Under the pieces are notes generated by a model. The model worked only from the letters and a program-made list of their open reading frames with translations. It had not been told where the DNA came from and searched no databases. From Archilochus colubris (lineage: Eukaryota > Chordata > Aves > Apodiformes > Trochilidae): a stretch of 64,000 nucleotides of DNA. Made by a program: the position numbers and the translations under genes. The stretch spans positions 5,848,657-5,912,656 of the forward strand of contig CM041107.1 in assembly GCA_023079485.1 (NCBI GenBank), read 5' to 3'. Positions 1 through 13,772 of the stretch are shown in pieces (position 1 is the first letter of the stretch; every line of letters begins with the position of its first letter).

Positions 1-382
1 CCTACAACCTGCCCTCCTACAACCTTCCTTCCTACAGCCTTCCTTCCTACAACCTGCCCTCCTACAACCTTCCTTCCTACAACCTGCCCTCCTACAACCT
101 GCCCTCCTACAACCTGCCTTCCTACAACCTGCCCTCCTACAACCTTCCTTCCTACAACCCTCCTTCCTACAACCTGCTCTCCTACAACCTGTCTTCCTAC
201 AACCTTCCATCCTACAACCTTCCTTCCTACAACCTCCCCTCCTACAACCTGCCTTCCTACAACCTTCCATCCTACAACCTTCCATCCTACAACCTTCCTT
301 CCTACAGCCTGCCTCCCTACAACCTTCCTTCCTACAACCTTCCTTCCTACAACCTTCCTTCCTACAACCTGCCTTCCTACAA
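1..382. repeat. 15-bp minisatellite running off the left edge
   Basis: About 25 copies of CCTACAACCTKCCYT-type units, with G/T and C/T variants at fixed positions, end at CCTACAATG near 382. The 15-bp period keeps plus-strand frames open (PTTCP/PTTFL), but there is no start, splice or codon evidence for a gene. Total length is unknown because the edge cuts it. Confidence 0.95.
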
Positions 383-1645
383 TGATATGAACTACTGTAG
401 ATCTTCAGGTGTCTCTTACTAGCTGGTGTAAGGCAGGAGTAAGGATGATTAATCACAGGCTGGGTACCTGAACATTCCTTGTACCACAGCCCTGAATCCC
501 CTGATACAGCCTGACAGAAACACAGTGAAAATAAACCAATATTCTTTATCACCCCCAGGCTCAGGCAGTCCCTGAGCTCAGCTCCATCTGAGCAGATCAG
601 GTGAGGAAGAGCTCAGTGTTTAGAAGAGGATAAAGATCAGGGAAAGGCAAATCAATCAGAGATGAAGATACTGCCCTGAGTCACCTAACCAGGACAGCTA
701 CAGAGGGAAAAGAGAATTTGTCATTATCATGGAAGCAAAGGGGGAGGTGTTTTAATGAGGGATCTTATATTTTTCCCAGGTTCTACCTACATAAAATCCT
801 TTGGACAAGAACTCCCTAGAGGATCCCAGGCATTCAAACCTCTCTCCCAGCTGACACCTGAGACCAACACAGCTCCCAACAACACCAGGCTCAGCTTCCC
901 AGCTCGTTTGAGAGCAACCATCAAGCAAAAACTAACACAGATATTTTTAAAAAAAAATATCTTTCAGGCTCTCTTTAGACACTGCAAAGCAATCCCAGCA
1001 CCACAGCAATTCACTTGCTAAAAGACATCCTTTGAAGGTCACCTTAAAAAAAATAAAAAATAAAAAATAAAAAATCCCAGGAGAATGCAAAGCCTGGAGC
1101 AGAGACCAGAATGCCTTAAAAGGCACTTTCTGAGCTGTTGCTGGCAGCCACATAATAAAACCTATTCATAAAACCCCAACTGAAACTCCGTTGGCTTCTT
1201 GCTGCCTCTGCTCCTGCTGGAACCTGTGCCAGGACCTCACTCCTCCAAGCTTTAATACCTTCACATTTCCGGACTGGATTTATTGATGGGCATTTTGTAA
1301 TTATTTGCTCAGGGCCCAACCTCATCCTTGGGCTTCTCCCAGACCCTGCACTGTGCCCTCCACTCAAGCAGAGCTCCTGGGCCTCTCCTGGACAGACCAG
1401 GATGGGATAAGGGCTGGTGGAAGGGGTCTCCTCAGAAGGTCCCCCCATCACCCCTCTGCAGCTGATGGAAAAGCTGAACTGGTTTTTCCAGTGGGGAATC
1501 TGGAGTGGAGAGCTTGGCTTCTTGATTGGAATGACTGAAGGAATCCTCTTTCCAACACCAGGACAGACCTGAAAGAAATGAGGGTGCCCAAGCTGAAGTG
1601 GCCTCGGATGAACACTGTCCCCTGCTCTGCTTTTGGGACTTCCCT
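383..1645. other. Intergenic sequence, no recognised feature
   Basis: Single-copy-looking DNA with a short A-rich run near 1045-1075. No exon, RNA gene or CR1 3' end was found. Confidence 0.6.
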
Positions 1646-2015
1646 GCTCATCCCAGAATCCCAGACTGGTTTGGGCTGGAAGAGACATTAAAGCTCCCCC
1701 AGTGGGACCCCCCCCCCAGCCCAGGGTGCTCCAAGCCCCATCCAACCTTGGACACTGCCAGGGATGGGGCAGCCACAGCTTCTGGGGGAACCTGGGGCTC
1801 AGCATCCTCACCCCAAACAATTTCTTCCTCATGTCCAAATTACTCTCCTCTCTGCCAGTTTAAATCCATCCCCCCTCATCCCATCCCTCCAGGCCCTTGT
1901 CCCCAGTCCCTCCCCAGCTTTCCTGGAGCCCCTTCAGGCACTGGAAGGTGCCCTGAGCTCTCCCCATTGCTCCCTTCTCTTCTCCAGCCTCAACACCCCC
2001 AACTCTCAGCTGTGA
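1646..2015 (-). mobile_element. CR1 LINE fragment
   Basis: On the minus strand this reads from the CTGGAGAAGAG region through GGTGTGAGG/GAACCTGGG-type 3' UTR to CCAAACCAGTCTGGGATTC. The 3' end is at the low coordinate, and the final 8-mer repeats are lost. Confidence 0.85.
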
Positions 2016-4124
2016 GCCCAGATCCAGCCTGACTGATTCCCCTACTCAGGCAGCCTGGGGAAGGAGCAGTGAACACCTCTGGGTGCTCCAGCACATCCAC
2101 AAACCAGGGATTGGCAGCAGCAGCAGGAAGGGAAAAGCTTTCCCTGGGAGGCAAGCAGATCCTGCTGCCCCACGGGAGATAACAGCTCCTGAGATAAGAG
2201 CTGGAGCTGTCACACTGGGGAACAGAGAGGACACAAGACCTTGGGGGTTTTAGCTGGATATATCTCCCTCCCCAGGTTCTCCATCAGGTGGAGGTGTACA
2301 ACTGGAGACCACAATATTCTTCTCCTGCAGGAAAAAAATAAAAAATCTCCATTTTATTGCTCTCCCATGGGGTTTTAGGGCAGACAGGTACCTGGGAGCT
2401 GCTGGGCTCACAACATCCCCACTGCCAGGATCTGAGCAGCACTGTCAGAATCTCCCAGAGCAGGAAATAATTGAAGCAGAGGCAAAGATCTTCAGGAAAT
2501 TCTTGCAGCTTCAAGAGCAATTCTTGGGTAAACAAAACTGAATTCCTGTTAGGTAAGGAAAGGTTGTGTTTGATTTATTTTATTTTTTTTAATAGATTCT
2601 TTTTTTCTTTTTCTTTTTTTTTTTTTTTCTTCCCCAGGATCATTTTCATTGGAGGGTGGTTTGATTTCTGCTGCCAGTGTTTCCTGGCATGGCTTTGGTG
2701 ACAGCACTTGTGTGACATGCCCACCCCACGCAGTGGTGACAGGAAGGCAGGAAACCAAGAGTTCCATACTTTTGATTTTGACCATTTCCCACTTCTGAGC
2801 CAATTCAGCCAGTGTCTGCTCACTTCTAGCTGGCAGGAAGTTTTCTAAGGAATCTCCTCTTTGTTCTGTGATGAAAACTGGACACTTGAAACCAGAAGAG
2901 AAATCCTCAGCACACTGATTAGAGCAGAAAATCTACAGAATCTGAGGAGGTGACTCCAGTCTAACACTTTACAGATCACCCCTGCCTACAGCCCCACGTC
3001 CTCAACTCCATTTAAAGATGTCAAAGCAAACACTGATAAATTAAAATTGTGTTGTGGGGTAGTTTGTTGGGGTTTTTTTCCTATCTCCATTTGAAAGGAG
3101 GGAGGAAAAGAACAGGGCTGAAGGGACTACAGCTCTGAAGGAGCTAAAATGGGTTTCCCAAGACACCGAGTCCATCCCTGAGCAAAACAGAACCTGCAGC
3201 TTCTGCTCCTTAACCCCACTGCTGAGTTCCCAGGGTCCACAAGCTGGGAAACGGCAGCAAAACCAAGGAATGGGTAAAAAATTGAATACATTATCTAGAG
3301 CCCAGCTGGATACCCCAGTACCTTCCTCACCTGATTACCTTGGATGCCCAAAACTGCAGCAGCCTTCACAAATGCCCCAAATCTTCCTCACCTTTACTCA
3401 CTGCCAACTCCTCCAGTTGTGGAGGTTTAAGTGCCACTTTGGGTGACAAATTTAGCCTGCCAGGGAGTGGTGATGTTACTGTTATTGAAGAAAATCACCC
3501 TTGCTGGTTTTGCAGCAGTATTTTAAGTGCCATAAGATTTTTATTTATTTTTTTTTCCATGTGTGCAGGGCAATCCTTTAGCCCCTTGTGTGGCTGCAGT
3601 TGGTTTATGCGTAGATCTGAGAGCAGAGCTTCCCAAGGCACAACCAAGAGTGATAAAGGAGCTGTGGATGATGGAGATTTCTCCTCCAGTGTTGCACCAA
3701 GAGCTTGTGGTTTTTCAGGCAGGAAAATTCAAGCTTGGAGGAGAACCAGGGCAGGGAGAGCAAGGACTGGCAAGGTCAGAGGAGCATCCCCAGCTTTCCC
3801 CACCATGGGCTGTCCCATGGGCTCCCTCCTCCCAGCCATCCCCACCATATCCTGGGGACTTTGATGGGAAGCCACGTGTGCAGCTCTACCCTTCAGCTCT
3901 TTCCTGGTTTCCCAAAACAGCAGGTCCCAAATTCTTTATATCCATGGCTCATGTCCTACCCTGAAACTCCTGGAACCTTATTCCAGATCCTTCCCATCCC
4001 AGGTTTGAGCAGCAAGGGTACAAAGTGCTGCCCAGTGAGGCTCCATGGACAACCTGCAGGTCATCACCCTCCACGTTTCAGCAGGGTTTCTGTAGCCCTC
4101 AGGGCCTTCTGTGAATAATGGGCT
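2016..4124. other. Intergenic sequence, no recognised feature
   Basis: The stretch contains a T-rich run at 2576-2632 and otherwise unassigned DNA. No supported gene. Confidence 0.6.
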
Positions 4125-4345
4125 AAAGCCAGAACACAGAAGTTCCACCTCAACATGAGGAGAAACTTCTTGAGTGTGAGGGAGCCCAGAGAGGTTCTGG
4201 AGTCTCCTTCTCTGGAGCCTTTCCAGACCCCCCTGGATGTGTTCCTGTTGGGCTGCCCTGGGGGATCCTGCTGGGGCAGGGGGTTGGACTGGGGGATCTC
4301 CAGAGGTCCCTTCCCACCCCTGACATTTATGATTCTGTGATTCTC
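4125..4345 (+). mobile_element. CR1 LINE 3' fragment
   Basis: AACATGAGGAGAAACTTCTT, then GGTTGGACTGGGGGATCTCC, and the terminal ATTTATGATTCTGTGATTCT tail are diagnostic of a CR1 3' end. Confidence 0.9.
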
Positions 4346-4787
4346 TTGCTGTCTCCATCAGGAAGCTGCCTGTGACAGTGTGGTCTCTGCTGAACCAAGA
4401 CGAGGAGGGCTGGGAGTGGGAGAAGTCATTTAGAAAGAGTGCTCTAAATGTCAAGTCTGTCACCTCTGGTATTAAGATGTCAGGAGTGGACTGGAGGTGC
4501 TGCTGGCTGGGAGAGGAACGTTATGGATGGAGCAGTTAATATTCCTCCTGATGGCTCATTTGTAAATGTGTTAGAGAGGCTGTAAACAGGAAAAGCTTTA
4601 GAGAGGAATGAGTTCAAGAGAAGGGAAATGAAGAGGGAAAGAAGGGGGGAAGGAGGGACTAAATCACCACATCTGATGATGTCCCCTAGGCCACCACTTG
4701 GAGCTGAGGCTCAGCATGGGACAGGGAAGATGGATGGACCTGCTCCTTTCTTACCTTTTAGGTAACAGGTGGGAGGTGTCCCTGCCC

Positions 4788-4851
4788 ATGGGAGGTTGGA
4801 ACTGGGTGAGTTTAAAGGTCCCTTCCAACCCTGAAAATTCTGTGATTCTAC
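4788..4851 (+). mobile_element. Short CR1 3' tail
   Basis: GAGGTTGGAACTGGGTGAG, GGTCCCTTCCAACCC and ATTCTGTGATTCTA: only the last 60 or so bases of a CR1 copy. Confidence 0.85.
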
Positions 4852-5693
4852 AACTTGGCTCTAGGATGGCTGAGCAGAGAACCAGAGAGGACCCTGAGCA
4901 GCCCTTCCCGGAGCCACAAGGGACTGATGGGCTCCAGAACCTGTGACCAAGCAGGGCAAAGACCCTTTGGCCAAACCACTGATTTCTGTGTCCTGTGGAA
5001 GGAACAAGAAGGGGCAAACAGTCTCTCCATGCTGGAAAGCCAGATGAGATGGACTTAGGGGCTCCAGGAAGGCAGATGAGATGAATTGACAGCCTGAGGG
5101 TCATAAGAGGAGGAAGAGATAAAACACAGAGAAAACCTTCCCTTGATCTGAGCCTGTGGAGCATGAAAAACAACCTTGCAGGCTTGGCTGGCTGCTGTCC
5201 TCTCCCTCCATTACCAGGAGCCTTCTGGGAGCCATTGTGGAGGCACCACTCTCATTTATTCCTCTGTTTACAGGGCCTGGTCATTATTTACTGAAGATAC
5301 TCAATGCCTCAACAGCATTGGAAACAAATAGGAAGCATGGCGTTTGTAAAGAGCTTGTCAGAGATGACAGAGAGAAAAAGGCCCCCAGTAATTGCTCCCA
5401 TCCATCATCCTGGTTCCTCTGCTTTGCTCCCACCAGGCTGTGAACACAAACCATGGGCAATGCCCAGCTGGAGATGGGGTGGGTGCCCCCATCCCTCATC
5501 CCTGCTTGGCAGCAACACGTGGGATTTCTTTCCAAGATAAGAAGGGTGGAAGCAGAGCCCAGGTCATGCTGAAGGTGGGCTTTGCAGGGGGATGGGGTGG
5601 AAGTGAGAGGGTTGGTTAGGGAGAGGAAGGAGAATGAGGGTGACTGCAGAAACCTGTGGGGATGTGCACACACCAGGGAGGGACTTTGGACAA

Positions 5694-5951
5694 TGCACAG
5701 GATGAGGGGTGATGGCTTTAAACTGGCAGAGGGGAGATGGAGGTTGGACATTGGGAAGAAATTGTTTGGGGTGAGGGTGCTGAGCCCCAGGTTCCCCCAG
5801 AAGCTGTGGCTGCCCCATCCCTGGCAGTGTCCAAGGTTGGATGGGGCTTGGAGCACCCTGGGCTGGGGGAGGTGTCCCTGACCATGGCAGGGGGGGCATT
5901 GGGGGAGCTTTAAGGCCCCTCCCAACTCAAGCCATTCCATGATACCATTCC
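5694..5951 (+). mobile_element. CR1 LINE 3' fragment
   Basis: GGATGAGGGGTGATGGCTTT through GGGGGAGGTGTCCCTGACC to CCATTCCATGATACCATTCC. The terminal 8-mers are degenerate. Confidence 0.9.
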
Positions 5952-8900
5952 ATGTCCACACTCACATTCTTCCCCAAGTGGTGCAGTTGGTGCCACAGCC
6001 CAAGCTCTGCAGCTCTCCATAAATCAAACCCATTGCAGAGCCCCAGTGCAGGGCTGGGAGATCTTCACTCAGGTATGATGAAGGGTGGAGCTGTAGGAAC
6101 TTCATACAAACCCCTTCTTTGTGGCAGTGCTAATGAGTCAGGAAGCTCCTACCCTTAACTCTGTGTTAAGTTGCAAAGTGCTCCCAGCAGGATGCAATTA
6201 AGCAGGGTTGGTGATAATGAGCATTGAAGAGACTTTTATCAGCTCTAGGGTGAGTGGGAAAGGGCTGCTGGTAGTGCAAGGATCCCGTGTGTCCTCTTCT
6301 TCTGCATCACCTCCTGCCCCAGCCTCCTCTGGTTTGTGGTTTCTGGGGTTGCCACCAGCAGCACTTTCTGGACAGGAATCTCCTGCCATGCAGGAAGGAG
6401 CCAGGAGGTTCCACTCCATCTCTGGAGCCCTTGACTGCCAGACAGGCACTTTCAGAGTCACTTGCTGTCCTTCAGAACATGAGATGCTCCTGTTCCTCTG
6501 TTCACCAGTTCCTCTGCTGTGTCCTCACCTCCAGTAACACACCCAAGGCAGTGCCTGCTGAGAACTTATCATCCTAAAGAGATCAAACCAGAGTAGGAAA
6601 GGACACAACTAAAACCCCAGCCAGCCAGGAGCAGGCTCGGATCTCTAAGGTGCACTTATCCTCAAACCTCTAAGTTGTATTTATCCACCTCTGGTTGTTA
6701 TTTTGGTCTCACGTTGTACTCTCAGGAAGCTTCATGGTTTACTCCAGCTCTGCTATTCCTGAAGTCTGCTTTAAATAAAGATGAAGTATCCTGTTGGTAC
6801 CCACAGACTGAGAGGTCTGGATGAGATGGGGACACTGATGGGGGTGAGGTGGATCCCATCCCTGGTTTAGCAGGGCAAAGCCTTAATTCTTCTGTCTGCA
6901 CGAAGTGGGCAAACCAGCACTGTAAGAACAATATATTCATTGAACTGCTCCAGCTACCTGCTGTCTTCTGTCCACCTCCCAGAGCCTCTGCTCATCAGAG
7001 TCCTGAGGGGATTTTCTAACCCATGCAATGGTCTATTAGACAGAGAGGGGTCAGGATGTACCTCAAAGACACATCAGACAAAACAGCTGAAACTTTTGAC
7101 ATCAGAGGAGGCCATGGCTGAAGATGTGACCTAAGATTAAATCAGCCTGGGATCAGGGAGAGCAGAAATCATTAAACCCTCCACACTATTCCTGCAGCTG
7201 GAGAAGCAACCATCTGCACTTACCCTGAGTTTGCCTTCACCTATGGTTTTTTTTCTCCTTTCTAATACAAATTACAGCTTTCCAAAACCTTTTCTTTAAA
7301 GCAGCTGTTAAGAATGAAGGGTTAAAGTCACCAACTTTGGTGTCTGTAACACAGCACAGGGTAACCAGCAGCTAAAATGCAGCAGGTCAGCCAGAAGGGC
7401 AATGAGTCCCCAGCAAGAAAATAAAAAAAATCCCTGGTGTGCACTGATGCATCTTCTTGAGCAATGTCTGCAGCAGAGAAATTCCCCTAGCTGAGGTGGT
7501 CCTTAATCAAAGAAGTAGCTATTACCTGTGACATAACCTGGAATTTGATGGTTTCCTTCATGGTGAAGGAGAAATCCTTTACCAGAGGGGCTTAAAAACC
7601 CCTCTAAAGCTGCAGCTCCAAGCCTGGGAGCAGAGTCCTGGTGGAGGGGAGGTCCCAGCCTGTTACCTGACCCATCACACGGGCTCAGACACTTCCAATG
7701 AAAAATCTGGGGAAAAGAGAAAGAGGGAGATAAATAAAAGTGAGCAGAAGGTGATGTTTTCCTAGCAGGCTCCAAGCACACCTGATAGAGCCAGGGCTGC
7801 AATAGAAACATCACCTTTTGAACAAGACACTTCATCTGGTAAATCAGTTCCCTCTCTTGTCAAATTAAATCCATTGCCTATTTCATCAGGAAAGTCAAAG
7901 CCAGATCCACTGTCCTGGGGGAAGTTTTCTTGGAAGCAGGTTCTGTCTCTGTGAGAAGAAGGTAATATATGACTTAGAGTGCATGCTAATGCTAGAAGGT
8001 TTGGCAGGAGGGAAAGGGGGGAAAAAAAAAAAACAAAAAAGGAAGGAGGGAGCAGTTCAGTTTCCCCACGGAGAATTATTTAGATTGGGGAATTATGAAC
8101 TGACCCAGGTTTCAGATTTTAGTTTTAAGCAGAGAGAGGGAAACTTTGTTACCAATATTTCTGAGCTGTAAGAGGCATTCAGAATTACTGTGCAGGTGAA
8201 ATAGGAGGGGGACAGGCTGGGATGAGGGGTAACATTCCGTGGTCTCTGTCCTGGGAGGAGATTTTGAAAATTCCTCACCTTGATCTTTTCCAGCTGCAGG
8301 TGCTGGAAGGGCATTAGTGGGGAAGCAGGAACAACTCCCAGGTCCTGCCTCTGGAATATGCTTGGAGCTCTTCCTTATGGATGGATCCTCCCACAGAGAG
8401 GATGGATCCCCATATAATAAAAGCCAACCAATGCTCACGAGGAGGCACGGCAGAGGTGAAGAGCAAATAAGAGAATAAACCAGGACCAAACCCCAAATCT
8501 GAACCACCAGAAGAGAATACCCAGGGAAAGATGCTTTGCTGCCTTAAAATCCAAGCAGCCCGTGGGAAGGAAGCAGCTGAAATTAAAGCAACCATTTTGG
8601 AGATCAAGACGATGCTGAAATTACTGTTGAACATTATCCAAAAAGGCAGATAATGCCCAGATTACATCTTCGAAGTTTCATTGCCTTCAGCTGAAGGAGA
8701 AAGAGAGAGGGGGGAGAGATTTGGTTTTCCTAGGACTGTCACAAACCACATTGACTTGGACTCCAATCTCTGCTGTGTTTAATATGTAGATTGACTTAGG
8801 CTTTCTCAGTAATTTAAGGAAAAAGCATCTGGGGGAGAAAAAAAAAAAAAGAAAAGAAATCTTAAGTAATTTAAAGTGGCTGCAAGCAATGGCAGCAGAA

Positions 8901-10599
8901 GGTCAGGTTTTTAACACAGGCAGAAAAGTGATGACACAGTAGCTGGAAAAAAGCCAGATGTGTGCAGGGGAAGAGGATTTCCTGCTTTATGACCATCCAT
9001 TGGAACTTGCTGCTTGCTTTTAAACAACATCTGGGAGCCTGGAGGGGAAGGCACCTGCCCCTGAGCCCCCAAGGTTTTCTTCTCCCCCCCTGGCTGGGTG
9101 ATGGAGGGGACACCCCAGGCTACAAGAGAGGCAGGAGTCCCTCTGGCATCACCCAAGGTCATGATTCCAAGAGATGGATTCTCCCTGCTGCCCCTCCCAG
9201 GAGAAAATCCAAATCTCTCCCTCATCCCCTCTCCCTGCCTTGTCTGCTCTGGGCACTGAGGCATTTAAGTGACTGCTTAACTCCCATTGATTTGGAGGGG
9301 ATTATGCACACAGCCTGAAATTAAGAGTGCTTTTACATACATTGCTGAACAAAGGCCTGAATAAAACAGGTTCTGCAGGGGGAGTGGGGGTTTTTTTTCA
9401 GTGCCAGACATAACACCTCCAAAAGAAGTCAAGAACGTATTTGGCAGTGGCAGAGGGAGATTTCTGCCCCTTCCTGTGCTGCTGGGCAGAGTAAGGTGAT
9501 GCTCTGCTTGTCTCAGGGACCCAAGGGTGCAAAGAAGGTGATGAAACCATGCAAAGAGAAATCAGATTAAAGCAGCTGAAGTGGTGCAGTCAGGAGCAAT
9601 TCCAGATCCAGCTGCATGGAGTCAGGATACAATCCCAGCTCCAGGTCCTCCTGTGTCTGGGTGAGCTTGGAGATGTGGCTGGATGAGGAAGGAGGAAAGG
9701 AGGATATAGAGCAGCTCTGGCACTGATATGGGCAGCTGGGAGCCCAAAGGCACAGCAGGTCAGGGTTAATCAACCTCAGGTCACCCCATCTGGAAGCCAA
9801 TTCCAAAGCTACATGTCCATGATGAAGGAATATGCAGAACCTCCAAAACTGAGCATCCTCAGAGCCCACCTTGACCAACTCTGGAGTTATTTTCCAAGAT
9901 GCATTTTCCAAAAGGCACCTTCCTGACCTCCAAGTGAACTTTGATCCCAGGAATGAACAAAGGATCCATGGAGACATTGGGATCCTTTGGGTTTATTTTT
10001 ACAAACTGAGAACCAGAAAGCCAGCATGGTGGCCTGACCCATTTTAAGCATTTCTCCACAAAAGCTGAGCTACTTTTCCTGACCATTTCCACCAGCTTTC
10101 AACCTGAATTAAGAACTGAGCTTGGGATGTTTCAATCCAAAGATAAAACACTTTGGAAAATGATAAATGATTGAAACCTGAGGCTCACCATGGGGAGAGT
10201 GCTGCAAAGGGGGTTGTGCTTCCACCACCCACCTGATTTAATCTTTTCTTCTATGGATTTCTTTCTGATCAGTTTCTGGCACTAAGTAACCACATTTTAG
10301 TATTAAAACCACAATTTGTTCCCAACTCAGTGGCTCCAGGAATGCCACATCCTATTCTTAACCAGCCCCTGATGCACTGACAGGGAGCCAAGCCCTGGTC
10401 TCAATTACAGCAGAGGAAATTCCCAGCAGCTCAGGACACAGCCCTGGGAAAGGAGCTCCCAGACACTCAGAGCTTTTGAAAATCACATCACAAGGATCTG
10501 TGTGCACAGTGATAACCAGGAGACTGTCAGCCAGGGCAGGGGATGGTGTTTAGGAGGCACTTGTCATCAGACTGGAGCTGGTGAAACCATCAGGAGTCA
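5952..10599. other. Intergenic sequence, no recognised gene
   Basis: A 4.6-kb stretch free of CR1 3' ends, with A-rich runs near 8022 and 8840. Several open frames of 60-130 codons occur by chance; none shows a domain, signal or splice structure I can support. The low repeat load might reflect regulatory constraint, which sequence alone cannot show. Confidence 0.5.
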
Positions 10600-10921
10600 C
10601 CAAGAAGGAGAAGCAGGAGCGGGTGCTGACCTGTTCTCTCTGGTGACCAACAGTAGGAGCCAAGGGGATGGTAGGGGAAGATGTGCTGGGGGAAGTTTAG
10701 GTTAGATATAAGGAAAAGGTTTTTCACCCAGAGGGCAGCTGAGCAGTGGGAGAAGCTCCTCAGGGCAGTGGTCACAGCCCCAAACCTGCCTGAGCTCAAG
10801 AAGCATTTGGATGATGCTCTCAGGCCCATGGGGTGATCCTGGGGGTGCCCTACACAGGGACAGGAGTTGGACTTGATGATCCTGATGGGTCCCTTCCAAC
10901 TTGGCAGATTCTCTGATTCCA
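10600..10921 (+). mobile_element. CR1 LINE 3' fragment
   Basis: CTGTTCTCTCTGGTGACCAA, GGAAGTTTAGGTTAGATAT and GGTCCCTTCCAACTTGGCAG mark a different CR1 subfamily from the 28-kb type. Confidence 0.85.
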
Positions 10922-11795
10922 GGTGTCACTGCCCATGCTCCAGACGACATCTGACAAACAGAGCTCCTCAACCAGCTGCCCCTGTGCTAAAACACCATTT
11001 CCCAGTGGCATAAACCCAGGAGTGGGAATCAGAACTCTTGGTGCTGTCCCTGTCACCACCTCCCTGCCCAGGCTGGGACCAGCCCCTTCCTCTTCCCATC
11101 CTGCAAGCTCTGAGCCCTCCAGCTGGGAGCCACAGTGCTGAGCCCCAGCATCAGCCACCAGGCACAGAGCTTGAAAGACAAAATCCTGGAGAAAACATCC
11201 TGGAGAACCCCCCCCCTCCTCCCAGCAGCATCAAGCACTCCCAGACCCTCCCTGCTGCAGCTCATTCTGCCAGAGACTTCAAACGGAGCCGTGGGGTCCC
11301 TTGCGTGACTCCCCCATCCATGCCCCCCAGTGCAGGGCAAACCCCTCGCCAGCCCCCCAGGCTCTGGGTGAGGATGTGCTGGGCTTTTCCCGGCCACCAC
11401 AGAGCTCTCATTGTGGTGGGAACACAATGGAGTCACCACAGAGCATATGGGCAAAGAGAGGGCTTGGGGAGAGTGGTGGCTTTGATCTGCTGGAGCTGAC
11501 TTGGGGGGGGGTTAACCCTTGGGGCTCAGCTCCGTGCTGCCTCCTGCCCTTGGTCTCCCAAAAAAAAAAGGGAGGGATTCATCTGATTGAGCCTGTCTGA
11601 CACAGGAGATCCTAAGGGGAGCTGGGAACCCTGTGGGAGAGGGTTTGGGGTCTCCTTCAAGCACTGGGAGAGGTGCCCAGCCCCCCCCAGCAGGTATTTT
11701 GCAACCTGCAGTGTTCCTCTGCTGCTTTCCCTTCTCCCTCCTGAACACTTCAAACCTCAGAATTGAGGAATGCCTATTTCTGAGCTCCTCTTATT
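10922..11795. other. Intergenic sequence, no recognised feature
   Basis: C-rich unassigned DNA with short homopolymer runs. No exon is supported. Confidence 0.55.
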
Positions 11796-12065
11796 CATAG
11801 AATCACAGAATCCCAGACTGGGTTGGGTTGGAATAAACCTTAAAGCTTCCCCAGTGCCCCCCCTGCCATGGTCAGGGACACCTCCCCCAGCCCAGGGTGC
11901 TCCAAGCCCCATCCAACCTTGGACACTGCCAGGGATGGGGCAGCCACAGCTTCTGGGGGAACCTGGGGCTCAGCACCCTCACCCCAAAGAATTTCTTCCT
12001 AAAAACCAATCTAAATCTCCCTCTTTCCAGTTTGAAACCATTCCCTTCCATCCCATCCAACCCAT
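11796..12065 (-). mobile_element. CR1 LINE 3' fragment
   Basis: It begins at its 3' end with TCATAGAATCACAGAATCCC and continues through the standard CR1 3' UTR to about 12065. Confidence 0.9.
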
Positions 12066-13499
12066 CTTTATTCCAACACCCCGAGGCAGACATCCCTTGA
12101 GCTCCAGCACCCTTCACCTCCCCACTACCCCAAGCCTTCCACCCACCTTCTCCCACACAGATTCCTTTTCCAGCAGGCCACAGACCTCCCCTTGGACCTC
12201 TCCAACTTCCTGTAAAATCCCCTGAAGGAGCTGAGCCCTCCTCAGCTCCATGGGGAGGGAACATGGTGCTAGGGGAGGAGGAACACAGGCTCTTCTGGGG
12301 GATGTTGTTGATATTTTTATGATTTTTTTCTTGATGCCTGCATGACAGGGGGTTTCTAGGAGGGATGCCAGGCAGGGTAGGACCTCATCACACAGATCTT
12401 CTGATGTCAGCATCCTCCTGCACAGGGTGCTCACAGAACACCCTTGGGTAGAGCAGTTTAGAGCTCCTGGAGAAACTGGGGAATTGCACCTGGCCTGTGG
12501 TTCATCTGCTGCTGACTCTGCTATGTAGGGAAGCACAGGGAGGAGCTGGCAGGCATCTTCTGCAGGATTTCAGCAGCAAACTCCAGAGCCAAACCCTTCC
12601 CAAGGCTTGCCATGCAAAACCCCAGTTTCAGAGCCTGATGTTCAAAGTTATTCCTTCTCCAGGATCCTGGCCAGCAACGAGAGGAACTGCACATGGGTGG
12701 CAGGGCTGAGCTTCAGGTCCTGGAGCAAAAGTCTGAGAAGATGCAGCTCATTCTGAAGGGATTTATTCCAAGGCTGTGCCAGAGCATCCTTGTTGGTGTG
12801 GGTTAAATCCAGGCTTCACCCACCATGGCCAGGAGCCCATCCCTGCCATCCCAGCAGGCAGAGCCTTCACTCCTCCATCTCCCGTGAAGCAGAGCAGCCA
12901 GGAATGTCTTGCAAGTCAGATTCTTAAGGCAAAGCAGGATCAGGCAGGGCTGGCATTATTGCTCTTGTTTTACAAGCATCTGTTGTTGTGGAAACATCTG
13001 AGAAGGAGCCCAGCTCACCACCAGGCACCCTGAGCAAAGCATCCTCTGTCAGAGGCAGAAATCTCAGACACGTGTCTGAAAAAAGACTTGAAAGGTTGTG
13101 GGGTTTTTGTTGGGTTTTTTGGTGGTTTTTTGGTTTTTTTGATGTTGTGTTGCTGGTGGTAATTTTGTGTCCAAAAAGAAAAAAGAAAAAATTAAAGGAA
13201 GAGTCTGGTTTGGTTTGTTTTGGTTTTTTTCTCCCAAGAACTCACCCAGATGTTTGTGGTTTGGGATTTGTATTTATTTTCTTTCTTTCTCCTTCAGTGT
13301 CTGCTTAGGCTCATGTCTATTGAAACCTGCCCAGCTCACACAGAGCAAGGGGGTTCAAAGGGATCTGGAGAGCAGCAGTTTCTCCAAAGCTTTGCTCTGC
13401 TTCCCTGCAAGGGAGAGGGGAAGGAAAGGGGGGGTCAGGGCTGGATGGGTGGATGCTCTCTGCACCAGCTTTGTTTCTGACCACAAAATACAGAGAACT
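12066..13499. other. Intergenic sequence, no recognised feature
   Basis: Unassigned DNA with T/G-rich low complexity at 13095-13170. No exon is supported. Confidence 0.55.
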
Positions 13500-13772
13500 A
13501 GAGCTTAAGGTTTTCAGTTTTAAATCAGAGAAGAGCAGATTTAGACTGGATGTGAGGAAAAAGTTCTTTCCCAGGAGGGCAGTGGAACCATGGCCCAGGC
13601 TGCCCAGGGAGGGTTTGAGGTCTCATCCCTGGAGATGTTCAAGGTGAGGCTTGAGGATGCTCTGAGCACCCTGAGCTGGGTGAGGGTGTCCCTGAGACTG
13701 CAGGGCTGGGACTGGGGGACCTGGAGAGGTCCCTTCCCACCCAAACCATTCTGTGAGTCTGTGGTTCCATGA
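13500..13772 (+). mobile_element. CR1 LINE 3' fragment (inverted-duplication arm)
   Basis: GACTGGATGTGAGGAAAAAG, GCCCAGGCTGCCCAGGGAG and a GGTCCCTTCCCACCC tail. Its last part and about 90 bp beyond its 3' end recur inverted at 49304-49546. Confidence 0.9.

Noticed and set aside
1116..1838. 240-aa minus-strand frame
   Set aside because: It overlaps a CR1 fragment in its second half and shows no recognisable domain or codon structure.
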